A stretch of 64,000 bases of DNA from Pomphorhynchus laevis (lineage: Eukaryota > Acanthocephala > Palaeacanthocephala > Echinorhynchida > Pomphorhynchidae). Below, piece after piece: positions 41,758-52,943 of this stretch; the first letter of the stretch is position 1; every line of letters begins with the position of its first letter. The position numbers and the translations under genes are program-made. The stretch is from NCBI GenBank assembly GCA_012934845.2, contig WNNJ02001299.1, forward strand, positions 1 through 64,000, read 5' to 3'. The notes under the pieces are model-generated. The model was not told where the DNA came from. It saw only the letters and a program-made list of their open reading frames with translations, and searched no databases.

Positions 41758-42976
41758 ACAACAATGTTTTGACAAGAAAACCAAATAATATGTAAGATTT
41801 TTTCTGTCAACCACTGATCTTAGTGTAGGCTCGTAGATACATAAGACGAAACAAACTATTCCATACATCGACATTCTGAGCCACACATAAGAGTTCTCTT
41901 TATGATCGTCCAATGCTGTCTTCGGCCAGTTTCAAGATTTGATTTCTCCATCAGTATCGATGTCTACCTCGAGATCTCTTTTCAGAGTGTCCGACCTGGA
42001 AAACCCTCCAAGGATGGCGATCCCTAGATATCCTCAGAACGTGTCCTAGCCACCTCAACTGATATTCTTCTATGTGGAGAAGCAGCGACTTTACTCCGAA
42101 TCCGATAATCGAATTCCTAACCTTATCAGTAAGACTAATACTGGCCACACCACGATGGAACGTCATTTCGGTCGCCTGTATCCGAGATATTATTATTCCG
42201 ATCATAACCCAAAGCTCATGACCAGTCATAAATATATAAACGAAGATTGCGTGCTAAACCGAAAACTACGCCCTAAGATTCAACTCCCGCTTCACCACGA
42301 CATACATGTAGAAAGAACGCATTGCTGCGTTAGCTACACAAATCTGCTTCTCAATCTCCCTGATGTTCCTGCCGTCCTTCGAGAACAATACCCCGGGATG
42401 CTTGAAATCATCCACATTAGGAAGACCCTTTTCTATAATTTGGATTGATATTGACACCTGAATCCGAGACTAACGCATATATACAATCTTGTATGTACTA
42501 ACTAACATCTACGCCGCTTGACATTCCATCGTAAATCGATCTAGTAGGCATTGTAAGTCCTCATGACAAGAAGCCAGAAGCCAGCAAGACAACATCATTA
42601 GCAAAAAGCAGAGATGCTATCTTGCTGGATACGAACTGAAAACCCGAAACATGTCAGAGCAGCCCGTCTCGTAATTTTGCTTATGTAAACATGGAATAAA
42701 AGTAGAGACTAAATACAACCCTGACGAAGCCCAACGCCTACTGGAAATGATTCAGACTTCCTACCTAGAGCACAAACACAACTCATACTTAGCACATACA
42801 GAGAAGCCACAGCTACCAGAAGATAGTGTGCTTCTCTATACTCTCTTAGTACCTTCCACAACTTCTCTCGCGGAACTTGGTTGAACGCTTTCTCCAAACT
42901 ATAAAGCACATGTCGACTGTTAGAGCGAACTTCCAAGACTGTTCGAGGATAGTTGAGATAGTATAGATATGATCCG
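41758..42976 (-). mobile_element. RTE LINE (Rex3-like), 3' part
   Basis: The 3' half of an RTE-clade LINE inserted in the satellite. Reading minus: LEKAFNQVPREKLWKVLREY (RT motif A, about 42.9 kb), SFPVGVGLRQGC (motif B), GLPNVDDFKHPGVLFSKDGR, then YQLRWLGHVLRISRDRHPWR near the C-terminus (about 42.03 kb). A 3' UTR of about 200 bp runs to the satellite at 41757. Frame breaks are present. Interrupted on the right by the LTR composite, beyond which the 5' half continues at 47916. Confidence 0.8.
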
Positions 42977-43140
42977 TGACATAATGGCAAAAACGAGTAT
43001 TCTTGTTTTCCACAAAGAAGCACTTATCAACGTTACCGTTACAGCTATATAATCATGACACCATCGGTACAACAAATGATTCTCACTGCATCAGCATTGG
43101 CAGCTTTGTTCACGATGCCCACATCTTTCTCTTCACGACA
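42977..43140 (-). repeat. LTR of the composite (3' LTR)
   Basis: 164 bp; on the element strand it begins TGTCGTGAAGAG and ends CCATTATGTCA, the usual TG...CA form. Shares the blocks GTTACCGTTACAGCT and GACACCATCGGTACA with two other copies. Confidence 0.85.
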
Positions 43141-46100
43141 TCTCCTCCCTCACCAAGACAAAGACGGACTATACTCCTCGTAACGCAGACGGGTATTTTT
43201 CTCTCGCGATCGCTGCGCCTTACCACCTCCGCATTTTCATCATCTTTACCTTTATAAGTGCTTGCATTTCCTAAATTGCACTGCTCTTGATATTCATCCT
43301 TGTTGGCTGATTGGTTATCATGTTCTAGTCGTAAACTGGTTGATGTAGTAATATCGCCTTGCATGAGGTAGAATATGATCTTCTTTACTCTCGCCGTTTG
43401 AAAGATCATCGACTGTTGGGTTGTATTCTGGATTCCTGTTTTGTTTCTCCGTCCTTGAAGACAAAACATTTATAAGGTCGTGCCTTTTCCGTAAATGTAA
43501 TCCGTGTATACGTCTCTTGTTCCCTATTTTAGATCTGACTACATAAAATACCGGACCGTTTTGTTTCGCACTAATTCTCGCTAACCATCGTTTTGTTATT
43601 GTATTGTAGTACCATACCTTATTATCTGTGTTTAAAATTAGTCCTCTTGATGGTCCATCGGGCTGTTGACGATCCATCGTGATATTGATGATCTAGCTGT
43701 GTACGCCGTTCATGATGAACGTGAAGTGACGATCGAAGATTGTCCAGTACGTGAGGCAAACGCCTTCTTATCATGATTTCGGCGGGTGACTTACCTGTGG
43801 ATATATGTGTAGTATTTCTATAGCATAACAGGAATTGGTTTAATCGTTTTTCTGCCCAGTTGTTCCCATGTTTTAACACGCTGTTCGTAATCGTTCCAAT
43901 AAATCGCTCTGCGAACCCGTTTGTTTGCGGGTGGCTTGTTTTTGCGTGAGATATTCCCCATTTCGCAGACCATTCATTGAACATTGAACTGGCTGACTGC
44001 GGACCATTTTCCGAGACTATCATTCGCGAAACGCCCCATCTTGCAAATGCCTCATCAAGTCCAGCTGTGACCTTCGATGTATTCCAGTTCACTGATTTCC
44101 ACACTTCTGGCCATTTACTTCTACATCCACGACCACCAGGTTTAACTGTCGGTTAATTGGACCAGCAATATCTACTGGTATACGTGACTAAACGTTTGCT
44201 GGCAAGTCCCATGATAACAATGACTGTTCATGAATTCTTAGACGAGTTGTCTGACAAGGAAAAAATGTCGCTACATGATCATCTATATCCTTATCGACGG
44301 TTGGCCACCAAATATAATACCCTGATAAGCTTTTCATTGCGCTTTCACCTGGGTGTCCTTCGTGCAGGAGTCTTAGCTGTGACATCTTAGTGCCTTCGGT
44401 ATTACGATTCTCTCTAGCCCCATCACTATTCCGAACTCACAAGATAATTCTTCTTTTCGTCTCCAGAACGGTTTGTCCATACCCTAAATTAATCGTGGTC
44501 ACCCGTGCATCATATATCTTTTAATCCTGGTCAATTGGTTATCTTTACTCGTTTCTATAGGAATGGTTTTTACCGATAGTTCCAATCTTTCGACTTTTTC
44601 ACTTTGCACTTCTGAAATGTCATCGAATTCCTCTTGTATGAGAAGACATCCGTCTGGAAGTCTTGATAGAGCATCGGCTCTCAAATTATATGTCCCTTTT
44701 ATATACTATATCTCATAACAATATTCTGATAACTACATTGACCATCTAACCAACCGGCTATTAGTCATCTTTGATAAGTTTCAACTGTACCCGAAAATAC
44801 TCTAAGGGAGTGTGATCTGTTCAGATTTCAAAACGACGACTAAATAAATACATGTAAAATCGTTTTTGGCAAGTCTCCTGTAATGGTGGTACAAACCTTG
44901 AATGATAATTTGCGAGTCCTAGAAAAGTTCGAAGCTTCTTTTTTTTCGCTGGACGTTTTGCATGCGTAATTGCTGCTGTTCGTTCGTGAGTAGGTAAACT
45001 TTTATTGTTTCCGATCTGTGTACAAATATACGGAAGCTCACCTTGCATTCAACAGCATTTTATTTTTGACAGAACTATCTCTGATTTTCGGAAACAGTCC
45101 AGCATCTTACCTATATGAATTATATGGCTATTCTCGTTGTCGGAGCCGATTACCACATCGTCCAAATATAAGGATGGTCAAAGATTTTGACTTTCCTTAT
45201 CAACCGGTATTTATAAGTATGCGTCTCGTAGGTCGATTTTTGAAAACACCTTCTATTTGGCAATCCAATTCAACTTCTCTTCAATACAGGTCATTTGAAA
45301 AACTCCTTATTGGAGAAATTTATTGACTGTCACACGAAAATCTGCACATACTCGGATTTTCCCCGATTTCTTCTTTACTATACCAACGGTGTTGCCCATT
45401 GGTTTTCTTCCACATTAGGATCCACAGATATAATGATACCATCATCGGCTATCCTTCCAATTTCCTCATTTACTGCGCTTTGTAAAGAATACGGAATTAG
45501 TCTGGATGGCCACGCAGTAGGGACTGCATCTTTCAAAGCACATAGTTTTGCCATAAAATTTTAGACCCTAGAAGATTTGCTTTCAAACAAGTCTTTGAAA
45601 TTATGTGAAATAGAATCCAATAATTGATGTCTTCTAGTAAGATTAAGTTGCACCACGTCTATGATATCAGCTGGAATGTGCAACACGAAAATTGAAGTCC
45701 AAGGAAGTCCAAAAAGTGGTTTGTCCGTCGACAGAGATACAATAGCATCGAGTGTTCTTTTAATTCACCGTATTCCACCATGAGTGTACATTTTCCCATC
45801 ACCTCTACCCGTCCACCACCGTACACTCGTAATTTGTTCGTCTGAACCGATCGCGGTGAACCAATGGTTTTCCACGTTAACATTGGAATAATACTCACTG
45901 CTGCTCCCGTATCGAATTGCATTTCAATCGGGACCATATTTAGCTGCACTAAGATTCTAGCTATTTTCTTTCCAGTAATGACATATATGTTGCTTATCTC
46001 CTCTACGTAGGATTCATAATTTACTTTATTTACATTCCTTGTTTGATTCCGCCGTCTTGTACAACATCGAGCAGAATGTCATTCGTTACTACAGAAGTAA

Positions 46101-46998
46101 CATTTTTGATTATGAGTCAAACATTTTTGATCGGGTGTGTGTTTAATACCACATCGAAAACACCTTGTTCTTGCAGCGTCGAACTTTCTATCTATATTAA
46201 ATCTTCCTCGCCTTCTCTGTGTTGCGTTTTCAATTCTGAACACCTCGTTATCTTTCTTAATTGGATTCGAATTGCTCAAGGTAGGTGCATTAGCCATATC
46301 TTTAAAATTTGCTGCTATGTTTATAAGCCTGCCCAGACTTAAGTATTTCTCCTGCAGAGCAGCACGACGAACGAATTAGTCCGGAGCATATGAAGCGATT
46401 ACATCCCTAATGCGTTCTGCTAATGCGTCAGGTTCGGATGTAATATGAGGTTTGTAAAAACGGCATCCAAATCCAGCGCCCTCTAGATCGTTTTTCCTTT
46501 CGTTGTAGGCTTGTTCCTCTTGCGAATTCCGTAGAATTTAAAACGAGCTGAGATTTCGTGAATGGAATCGCAAAAGTGTTTGTTTAGTAAATGGATAATA
46601 TCGTCGTATTGTAGTTCATCAAATTGTACAGCTGTTGTAGCCCTCAACACAACTTCAAAGATGGTTGATGATAGCCACGATAACAAGTTTCGAAATAAAA
46701 AAGTAGCTGACGAAGGAAGTCCGGCCAAGATTCCGCCTCTGATTCGAATTTACGGAACGGAGATATCCGTGGCTGAATTGAGCTTATATCCAATGATCTC
46801 GGAACTTGTCTCATCAAGGATTTCATCAGCTTATTCTGATTCTCCTCCGCTGTATCTAGGCTTATGGAAAATAGCTCCAACATCTTATTACAACTGAACC
46901 ACCCGGGGTCTTTCATCCCCCGAAGAATCCAATCGGCGCGGACTACTCTAGGCGTTTATTTTGCTGAACAAACATACTTTAGCATCCTCGTCGCCAAA

Positions 46999-47162
46999 TG
47001 ACATAATGGCAAAAACGAGTATTCTTGTTTTCAACAAAAAAGCACTCTCAAACGTTACCGTTACAGCTTTATAATCATGACACCATCGGTACATCAAATG
47101 ATGCTTACTGCATCAGCATTGGCAGCGTTGCTCGCAGTGCCCACCGGTTTATCTTAACGACA
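46999..47162 (-). repeat. LTR of the composite (next to the primer site)
   Basis: 164 bp, adjacent to the TGGCGACGAGGATG primer-binding-like site, hence the proper 5' LTR of the Gypsy element. Followed on the right by ATACC, which recurs just before the third LTR. Confidence 0.85.
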
Positions 47163-47167
47163 ATACC

Positions 47168-47748
47168 CTTACTCTTCTTTGAGGTAAAAATAACTCTGTT
47201 GGCCCCTTTAATTTGGCCTCAATCAATAGAACAGCATCACTAATACTGACTCTCTCCCAATCAATATTTCTCAAAACGCAAACAACTGACTTATCCAACT
47301 TGACGAGGTATTGCTCACGCTAATCATAAACTGTCATAAAGCGAGCCTCACTTTTTTACTTTCTTGATTTTGTGTGGTACAATCAGAATGATATCATGAT
47401 CTGATGTAGAAAGAGGACTGCATATTTTTGGAGTTGATTGATAAGCTCTCACAATTTGTGTAGACTAGGTCAAGCTTTGCACTGCCTTTTATTGGAAAAT
47501 TAACTGTCTGCATTATATTATACATTAAGGCCACCTTATCTATATTCAAGTGATTGAAATCACTCGCAAGTAAAAAATTTGAAACTTTATCATTGGAAGC
47601 ACTACTCAAATGAGTAGTGTTAAAGTAATGTTATATAAGATTTAAAGCCTTTTGCTTTTTTCGGGTTAGAGGATGATCCACGCCTATTATCCTATTTATC
47701 CTATTAGGATACCTTAAATAAATGGAGTTATCTAGCACGGATCATCAT
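47168..47748 (-). mobile_element. LINE endonuclease fragment between two LTRs
   Basis: Minus strand: SNDKVSNFLLASDFNHLNID (GDFN-type endonuclease motif, here SDFN), SAKLDLVYTNCESL, then SDH-region remnants and LRNIDWERVS-like sequence. A LINE endonuclease piece of a family not otherwise seen here, flanked on both sides by ATACC and then an LTR. Confidence 0.65.
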
Positions 47749-47753
47749 ATACC

Positions 47754-47915
47754 TGACATAATGGCAAAAACGAGTATTCTTATTTCCAACAAAAACACTC
47801 ACAAACGTTACCGTTACAGCTTTATAATCATGACACCATCGGTACATCAAATGGTGCTCACTGCATCAGCATTGGCAGCGTTGTTCGCTGTGTCCACCGG
47901 TTTCTCTTCACGACA
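47754..47915 (-). repeat. Third LTR copy of the composite
   Basis: 162 bp of the same LTR family, slightly closer to the middle LTR than to the left one by eye. No primer-binding site beside it. Confidence 0.85.
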
Positions 47916-48937
47916 ACCCGTAGTTCCACGACCTGGACGAAAGCCGCATTGTTCCTCGCGCAAATGTCCCTCAACTATAAGCCGTATCCTTAACTCAATA
48001 ATCCTAGCAAATAGCTTATCAGTTTGGCTAAGAATAGTGATGTCCCAATAATTGATACACATTGTTCGGTCATTTTTTAAAAATTGGTACAACAACCTCA
48101 GTTCGCCACTCACTAGTAACCTTGACAGACTTCAATGCAATGTTGAAGATCCGTGTTTGCCACTTCATGCCAACAACGTTGAGAGCCTTTAAAGATACAG
48201 GTCGAATTTCGTCTACTCCAGAAGACTTGCCATTACGAAGTTTTTATACCATAGCAGTGATCTCTTTCAAAGAGATGAGATCTTCCGTTGGTTCTAAAGG
48301 TTCTACTTCTACAAGAGAAGGCATATCCACAGAATTAAGAAGTCTCGTAAAATGCTTTTTCCAACAACCAAGAATTTCTTCAATGTCAGTCAGCATAGAT
48401 CCTCTCTTGTCATAGACAGTTTGAGGAGTTTTCTGCTTTTCAACACGAACATTCCTGATCGTCCTCTAGAACTTCTTCGAAGCTGGCATAAAATCTATGT
48501 GCTCTCCAAACTTCTTCATAGCCGTCTTTTTCGCTTCTATAATTGCACGAGCTGAAGCTCTCTTTGTATTTGATACTTGTTTTCAGCTTTCACTGATTTA
48601 TATGACAACGTTGCCTTATAAGCCTGCTTCTTCTGTTGGGCAAAATCTCTAACTGTTGGTGTCTAACAAGCTGTTCGAGATATCCCTCCGTGACAAGCAC
48701 CTAAGGCCTTCAAGCCACAACTTTTCACAGTTGCTTTGACAAGGGAGGACTGAACAAATTTCATTCCTGGTCAATGTTCTTTACCTGTTCTAACAACAAA
48801 GAGAAGTCCTACCGGATAAAGTCATAAAGACGTTCGTTGACAAAAGCATATACTAAACGCTCTCAGCGTGCACCCACACAACGTTTGGGTTTACCAGGGC
48901 TGTTTAGCATTCTATCCTGCTATCGAAGATTACTAAC

Positions 48938-49426
48938 TCAAAGGTAGTGATCAGTTGGCAGCTCAGCCGCGCCCTTCACACGAGTGACCAGAACATAACG
49001 TCGCAGATCAGATGAAACTATTACAAAATCGATCATTGACCTTAGACTGAGAGAATCATGATGCCATGTGCATCTATGGATCTCCTTATGTTCAAACATA
49101 GTGTTGGTTATGCACAAAATGTTACGAGAACAAACGTGCAATAAGTCAACACCACTCGCATTCAGATCAGAAAGTCCGTTCCTCCCCAACAATCCCTTCC
49201 AAGTGCTACTGTTGCTACCAACCTGAGCCTTATAGTTACCCACTAGAACGAGGGAATCTCCAACAGGAGTACTATCAAGCAGAGCCTGAAGATCGTCCAC
49301 GAAGGCTGCATATTCCGAGATAATTTTGGAAGCATAACGACATACAACAGTTATCCCCTTTCCCTCTTTGACTAAATGTCTCAAAGACACCAGCGTTTCG
49401 TTCACTGAGTTAAACCTTCCTACCAC
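48938..49426 (-). pseudogene. RTE LINE AP endonuclease
   Basis: A 162-residue open piece with RTE endonuclease features: YASKIISEYAAFVDDLQALL, PVGDSLVLVGNYKAQVGSNS (the catalytic GDFNA position reads GNYKA), LGRNGLSDLNASGVDLL, CITNTMFEHKEIHRCTWHHD, SMIDFVIVSSDLR and LPTDHYL. The altered GDFNA and the frame breaks on both sides indicate a dead copy. Confidence 0.8.
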
Positions 49427-49769
49427 GAGCGCCTTGACTCAAATGTTTAGTCCCAGATCCATCATAGTGAAAAGAATTCACTCCGACTATTTCTAGACGG
49501 AAGCAAACCATCTCGAAAACTAATTCTGGTTTCTTCCCGGCCAGCTAAATGACATACAATGTTCCTACATGAAGGCTAGTCCGCTTCGCATGTTAATGCC
49601 TATTTCGCTGTCTCTGTACAACTGCTGGTCACACGTCACTTAGCAATAAAAACTCCTCCGGTCAGTGGTGAGTTGACCATTGTTCTTTGCACTTAATTTA
49701 TATGTTGTAATTTTTTGCTAGTCATTTTCATTGTCTTGGTTTGTTCTATAAATATTTTGTCTTCCGTTA

Positions 49770-50020
49770 TTGATATCCTTTGATGATCCAGCATCGTTAC
49801 TGTAAGGAAACAGGTATCCGAGACTCTTCCGACTTTTCGTATATTGTACAATCTGCCGTTTGAGTCATCGAAGTGAGTTGTTTGTTCGGTTATCTCCTTT
49901 CCCGATATCGTTTGATAATCCAACATCGCTACTGTAAAATACCAGGCTACCGTGACTCTCATCCGCCTTTTCGTTCATTGTCCAATCCGCCGTTGGAGTC
50001 AACGGAGGGATTTGAGATAA
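49770..50020 (-). repeat. About 132-bp tandem duplication in the RTE 5' region
   Basis: Two head-to-tail units, landmarks GATATC at 49772 and 49904. 132 bp equals 44 codons, and one minus-strand frame (49962-49693) stays open across both, giving paired segments YFTVAMLDYQTISGKEITEQ and FLTVTMLDHQRISITEDKIF. It may encode a repeated N-terminal peptide or be a 5' UTR repeat. Confidence 0.7.
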
Positions 50021-50168
50021 TATTTGAAAGGACTATCCCTAGGCTGATGTAAGCCGGCAATTATTTAGACGTTGATCGACGAATGTCCAGCATACTTTGT
50101 CTTGGCGGCAACACGAAGAGGCTAATTGGCAATATGTACCAAATTAATACTAAATCGACTGGCACCTA

Positions 50169-50641
50169 GCGGCCCGTTTAAGCAACCAGATTTTTAATGT
50201 TACCAGTAGACCAATCAACGCAAGCTAAAAGACTAGACATTCATTTTTTAAATTTTCTTCCAGTTACAAAATATTTTATCATAATATTCAAATTGTTCAA
50301 TTAAACAGATTTTGAATATTACCACTATTCGAATCAACACCGGCTAAAAGCCAGAGAAATAATTTTTTGATTTGTTTTCTTCCAATTCCAAAATATTTTC
50401 TCGTAATAATCGGATTGACAACCAATCAGACTTTGAATATTATCAGTAGACTAATCAACGCCGGCTAAAAGCCAGGGAGTAAATCATTTCTAAATTATCT
50501 TCTTCAAATTTAAACTTATGTTGTTATCATATTTAGATTGCTCAACCAACTTGATTTTGAAAAATAACACTAAATCAACGTTAACGGCTTTAAGCCTACG
50601 AATTTATTTTTTAAAGTATTTTTTTCACAATACAAAATATT
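50169..50641 (+). repeat. Satellite array (block 2)
   Basis: The same monomer family resumes within one unit of where block 1 stopped, with starts near 50290, 50411 and 50535. CAACCA occurs at both edges of the RTE insertion (41752-41757 and 50183-50188). Confidence 0.85.
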
Positions 50642-51161
50642 TGCAGTGTTTTGTTACATTTAAAGTGTCTAAACGACAAATATTAAAGAGTCACTTTATA
50701 CTGAAAATAAACAACAACGCAATAAAAGAAATGTCACAGCATATATATAATCACTGTCGGTACAATATCAAAAGATCTCTGAATGAGTAGGCACACTCAT
50801 TCTATTTTCTAATACAACCATTGTTTAGTGTGTGCATTGCTTCTTACATTATCAGGATCAATGAGTGTACCGCTACTCATACGTTACAATTACTCTTTAC
50901 CAGGAAAAGACTTCACCTTACCTTTTTGGACGTCTTCGAATCCGACTGCTGCGTCGAACTATCGCTGGTTGGACTACAAACCGAGATTTGTTATTGGTTG
51001 TCTCCTCAAACCCATTTCTGTCTCGTTGTGGGGATCCTTCTGTGAATTTCTCTTGAGTATTTTCAGTCAATGGCTGTGACCTACTGGTATCACCTGTTTA
51101 GCTAATGATATTCGATCTTCTGCTCAAATAAGTACGATTCTCGTCTTGTTGTAAGTTGACA
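50642..51161 (-). repeat. Left (3') LTR of the outer Gypsy element
   Basis: About 520 bp, nearly identical to 59339-59854. Reading frames inside it are incidental and repeat in the other LTR. Confidence 0.9.
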
Positions 51162-52732
51162 TCAAATGCACTATATTCTCATTCAGGTAATACATCTACA
51201 TCATTTCGATCATCTTGGGCAAATTGAGTACACCTGTCAATCCGCTTTCTTAGTTAATCAACATGTGTTCGTACCCTTCTACCGTCTCGAGTTCGTATTT
51301 CATATAAGTTCGCACTCGTTCTCTTGATAACCTCAACTGCTTCCCATCGTTGGCCTCGATTTCGACAATACCAGACTAAATTCTGCGCAACAAATGATCT
51401 TGGCGGACTTTTTTGATCGTGATTTCTGACGCTCTTTAGCACGATGAGCAACTGTATGTTGATTTGGTTTAATCCTGTCCCACAAAGTAGGTAATCTTCT
51501 TCCTAGAAAAGCCATAGAGGGCGATGTGCCTGTGGTTGAATGTGGTGTATTACGATATGAAATTAGAAATTGTTGTGTTTCAATACTCGTTGTTTAAATA
51601 CTCGTCCAAACGTTCAGCTATCCCATTCGATTGGGGGTGGTATGGAGCTGTACGTATATGATTAATGCCATTGTTTGCAAGAATTGCCTAAACGCATCTG
51701 ACGAGAAAACAGGGCCATTATCCGACACGACTACTGCTGAAACACCCCATCTCGCAAATAATGTTCGTAACTTATTTACAACTATTGTGGCGGTAATCGT
51801 TGTGACAGGAATTACTTCCGGCCATTTTGTTAAAGCATATTGCACAATTAAATAATATTTGCCGTTATGAGGTCCCGCAAAATCCATATGAATTCGCTCC
51901 CCGCTTTGTCTCGAATTGACCAGGGTTGCAGTGGTACATTCGGTTCACTATGTCTGACACCCTGACATTCCTCGCACCAAGCTATCCAATTCTCAATGTT
52001 TGAAATAATTCCCGGCCACCACACATAAAATCTAACTAAACTTTTCATCGAAACTATTCCCGGGTGTCCTTGGTGAAGCATCCTTATGACCTGTGTTGTT
52101 AAAATAATAGGAACTATAATTCTACCCGCCATCAGCAAAATTCCTGCTTCCACTTCGATCATATGACGCTGTGCAAAGTAAAGTTTGATTTTTCGACTCG
52201 ATGACTAGAGGCCATTGTGTATTCACGTATCTCCGAACCAGTTTCAGAATACAATCTTTATATGTTTCGTCTTTTAATCTCTCAGAAGACATGCCCGTTA
52301 CATCCATAGTTTCGGATTGAATCATGTTGATTAGACTTTCCTCTTCACTGTTCTCCCCTGCCTCCTTTTCTATTTTCCTAGCGCTTGGTAGACGAGAAAG
52401 TGCATCCGCTATGTAGTTATCATTACCCGTTACATACTCGAGATCATAGTCATATTGATTTAATATGGTAGCCCATCTCACTAAACGATGATTTGTAACT
52501 TTCTGCAGATCTCTGTGTTCTCCCATTATGTATTTTAAAGGTTTGTGATCCGATTGTAATGTGAATTTTCGACCCGCTAAGTAATGATCAAATTTCTGTA
52601 CAGCAAATACCAATGCCAACGCTTCACGGTCTATTTGGGCATAACGTTGTTCACTAAAACTTAACAGTCGTTAAGTATTCTTGCCGCCGGCTATTTTTAG
52701 CTGGCGGCAAGAATAGCCGGCTAAATACAGCA

Positions 52733-52943
52733 TTTTACATACAGCATTATGCGCATCATCACAATGAACAGCACAAATACTGCAAGCCATTGTATGAATA
52801 ACAGCAGCGGCACCCTTTATTGTAGTACTATATAAATGGATTTGCTAATATTATTGTCGTTGTTTTTCCAGTGTTTGTATTCAGTAAGTAACAAACTTTT
52901 ACTTTTTTTCTTTTGCTCCAAATTGTTTTCGTTCAACATGACA
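52733..52943 (+). repeat. Left (5') LTR of the nested Gypsy element
   Basis: About 211 bp, containing a TATATAAA-type promoter box and ending in ATGACA, so the gag start codon lies in its last bases. Confidence 0.85.

Larger units (their letters stand above)
42977..47915 (-). mobile_element. LTR composite: Ty3/Gypsy element, extra LTR and captured LINE piece
   Basis: Inserted in the RTE LINE. Order on the plus strand: LTR (42977-43140), Gypsy internal region, LTR (46999-47162), a LINE endonuclease piece (47168-47748), LTR (47754-47915). Element genes run on the minus strand: gag about 46.99-46.1 kb with a CCHC knuckle, protease (DTGA) about 45.9 kb, RT about 45.6-44.85 kb, integrase about 44.4-43.65 kb, C-terminal region to about 43.2 kb. 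A primer-binding-like TGGCGACGAGG follows the middle LTR. LTRs differ from one another by about a tenth, so it is an old fossil with ten or more breaks. Five-base near-identical repeats flank the whole unit (42972-42976 and 47916-47920). Confidence 0.75.
47916..50168 (-). mobile_element. RTE LINE (Rex3-like), 5' part
   Basis: Continues the RTE LINE on the far side of the LTR composite. Reading minus from 50168: a 5' region with a tandem repeat, endonuclease (49.43-48.94 kb), linker and the RT fingers. The fingers read NGKSSGVDEIRPVSLKALNV, NDRTMCINYWDITILSQT and REEQCGFRPGRGTT, where the LTR composite begins. Excluding that insertion the element is about 3.5 kb, a normal full length for RTE. 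Confidence 0.8.

Noticed and set aside
50821-51079. Small frames of 63-83 residues that also occur at 59518-59776
   Set aside because: They lie wholly inside the two LTRs of the outer Gypsy element and are duplicated only because the LTRs are.
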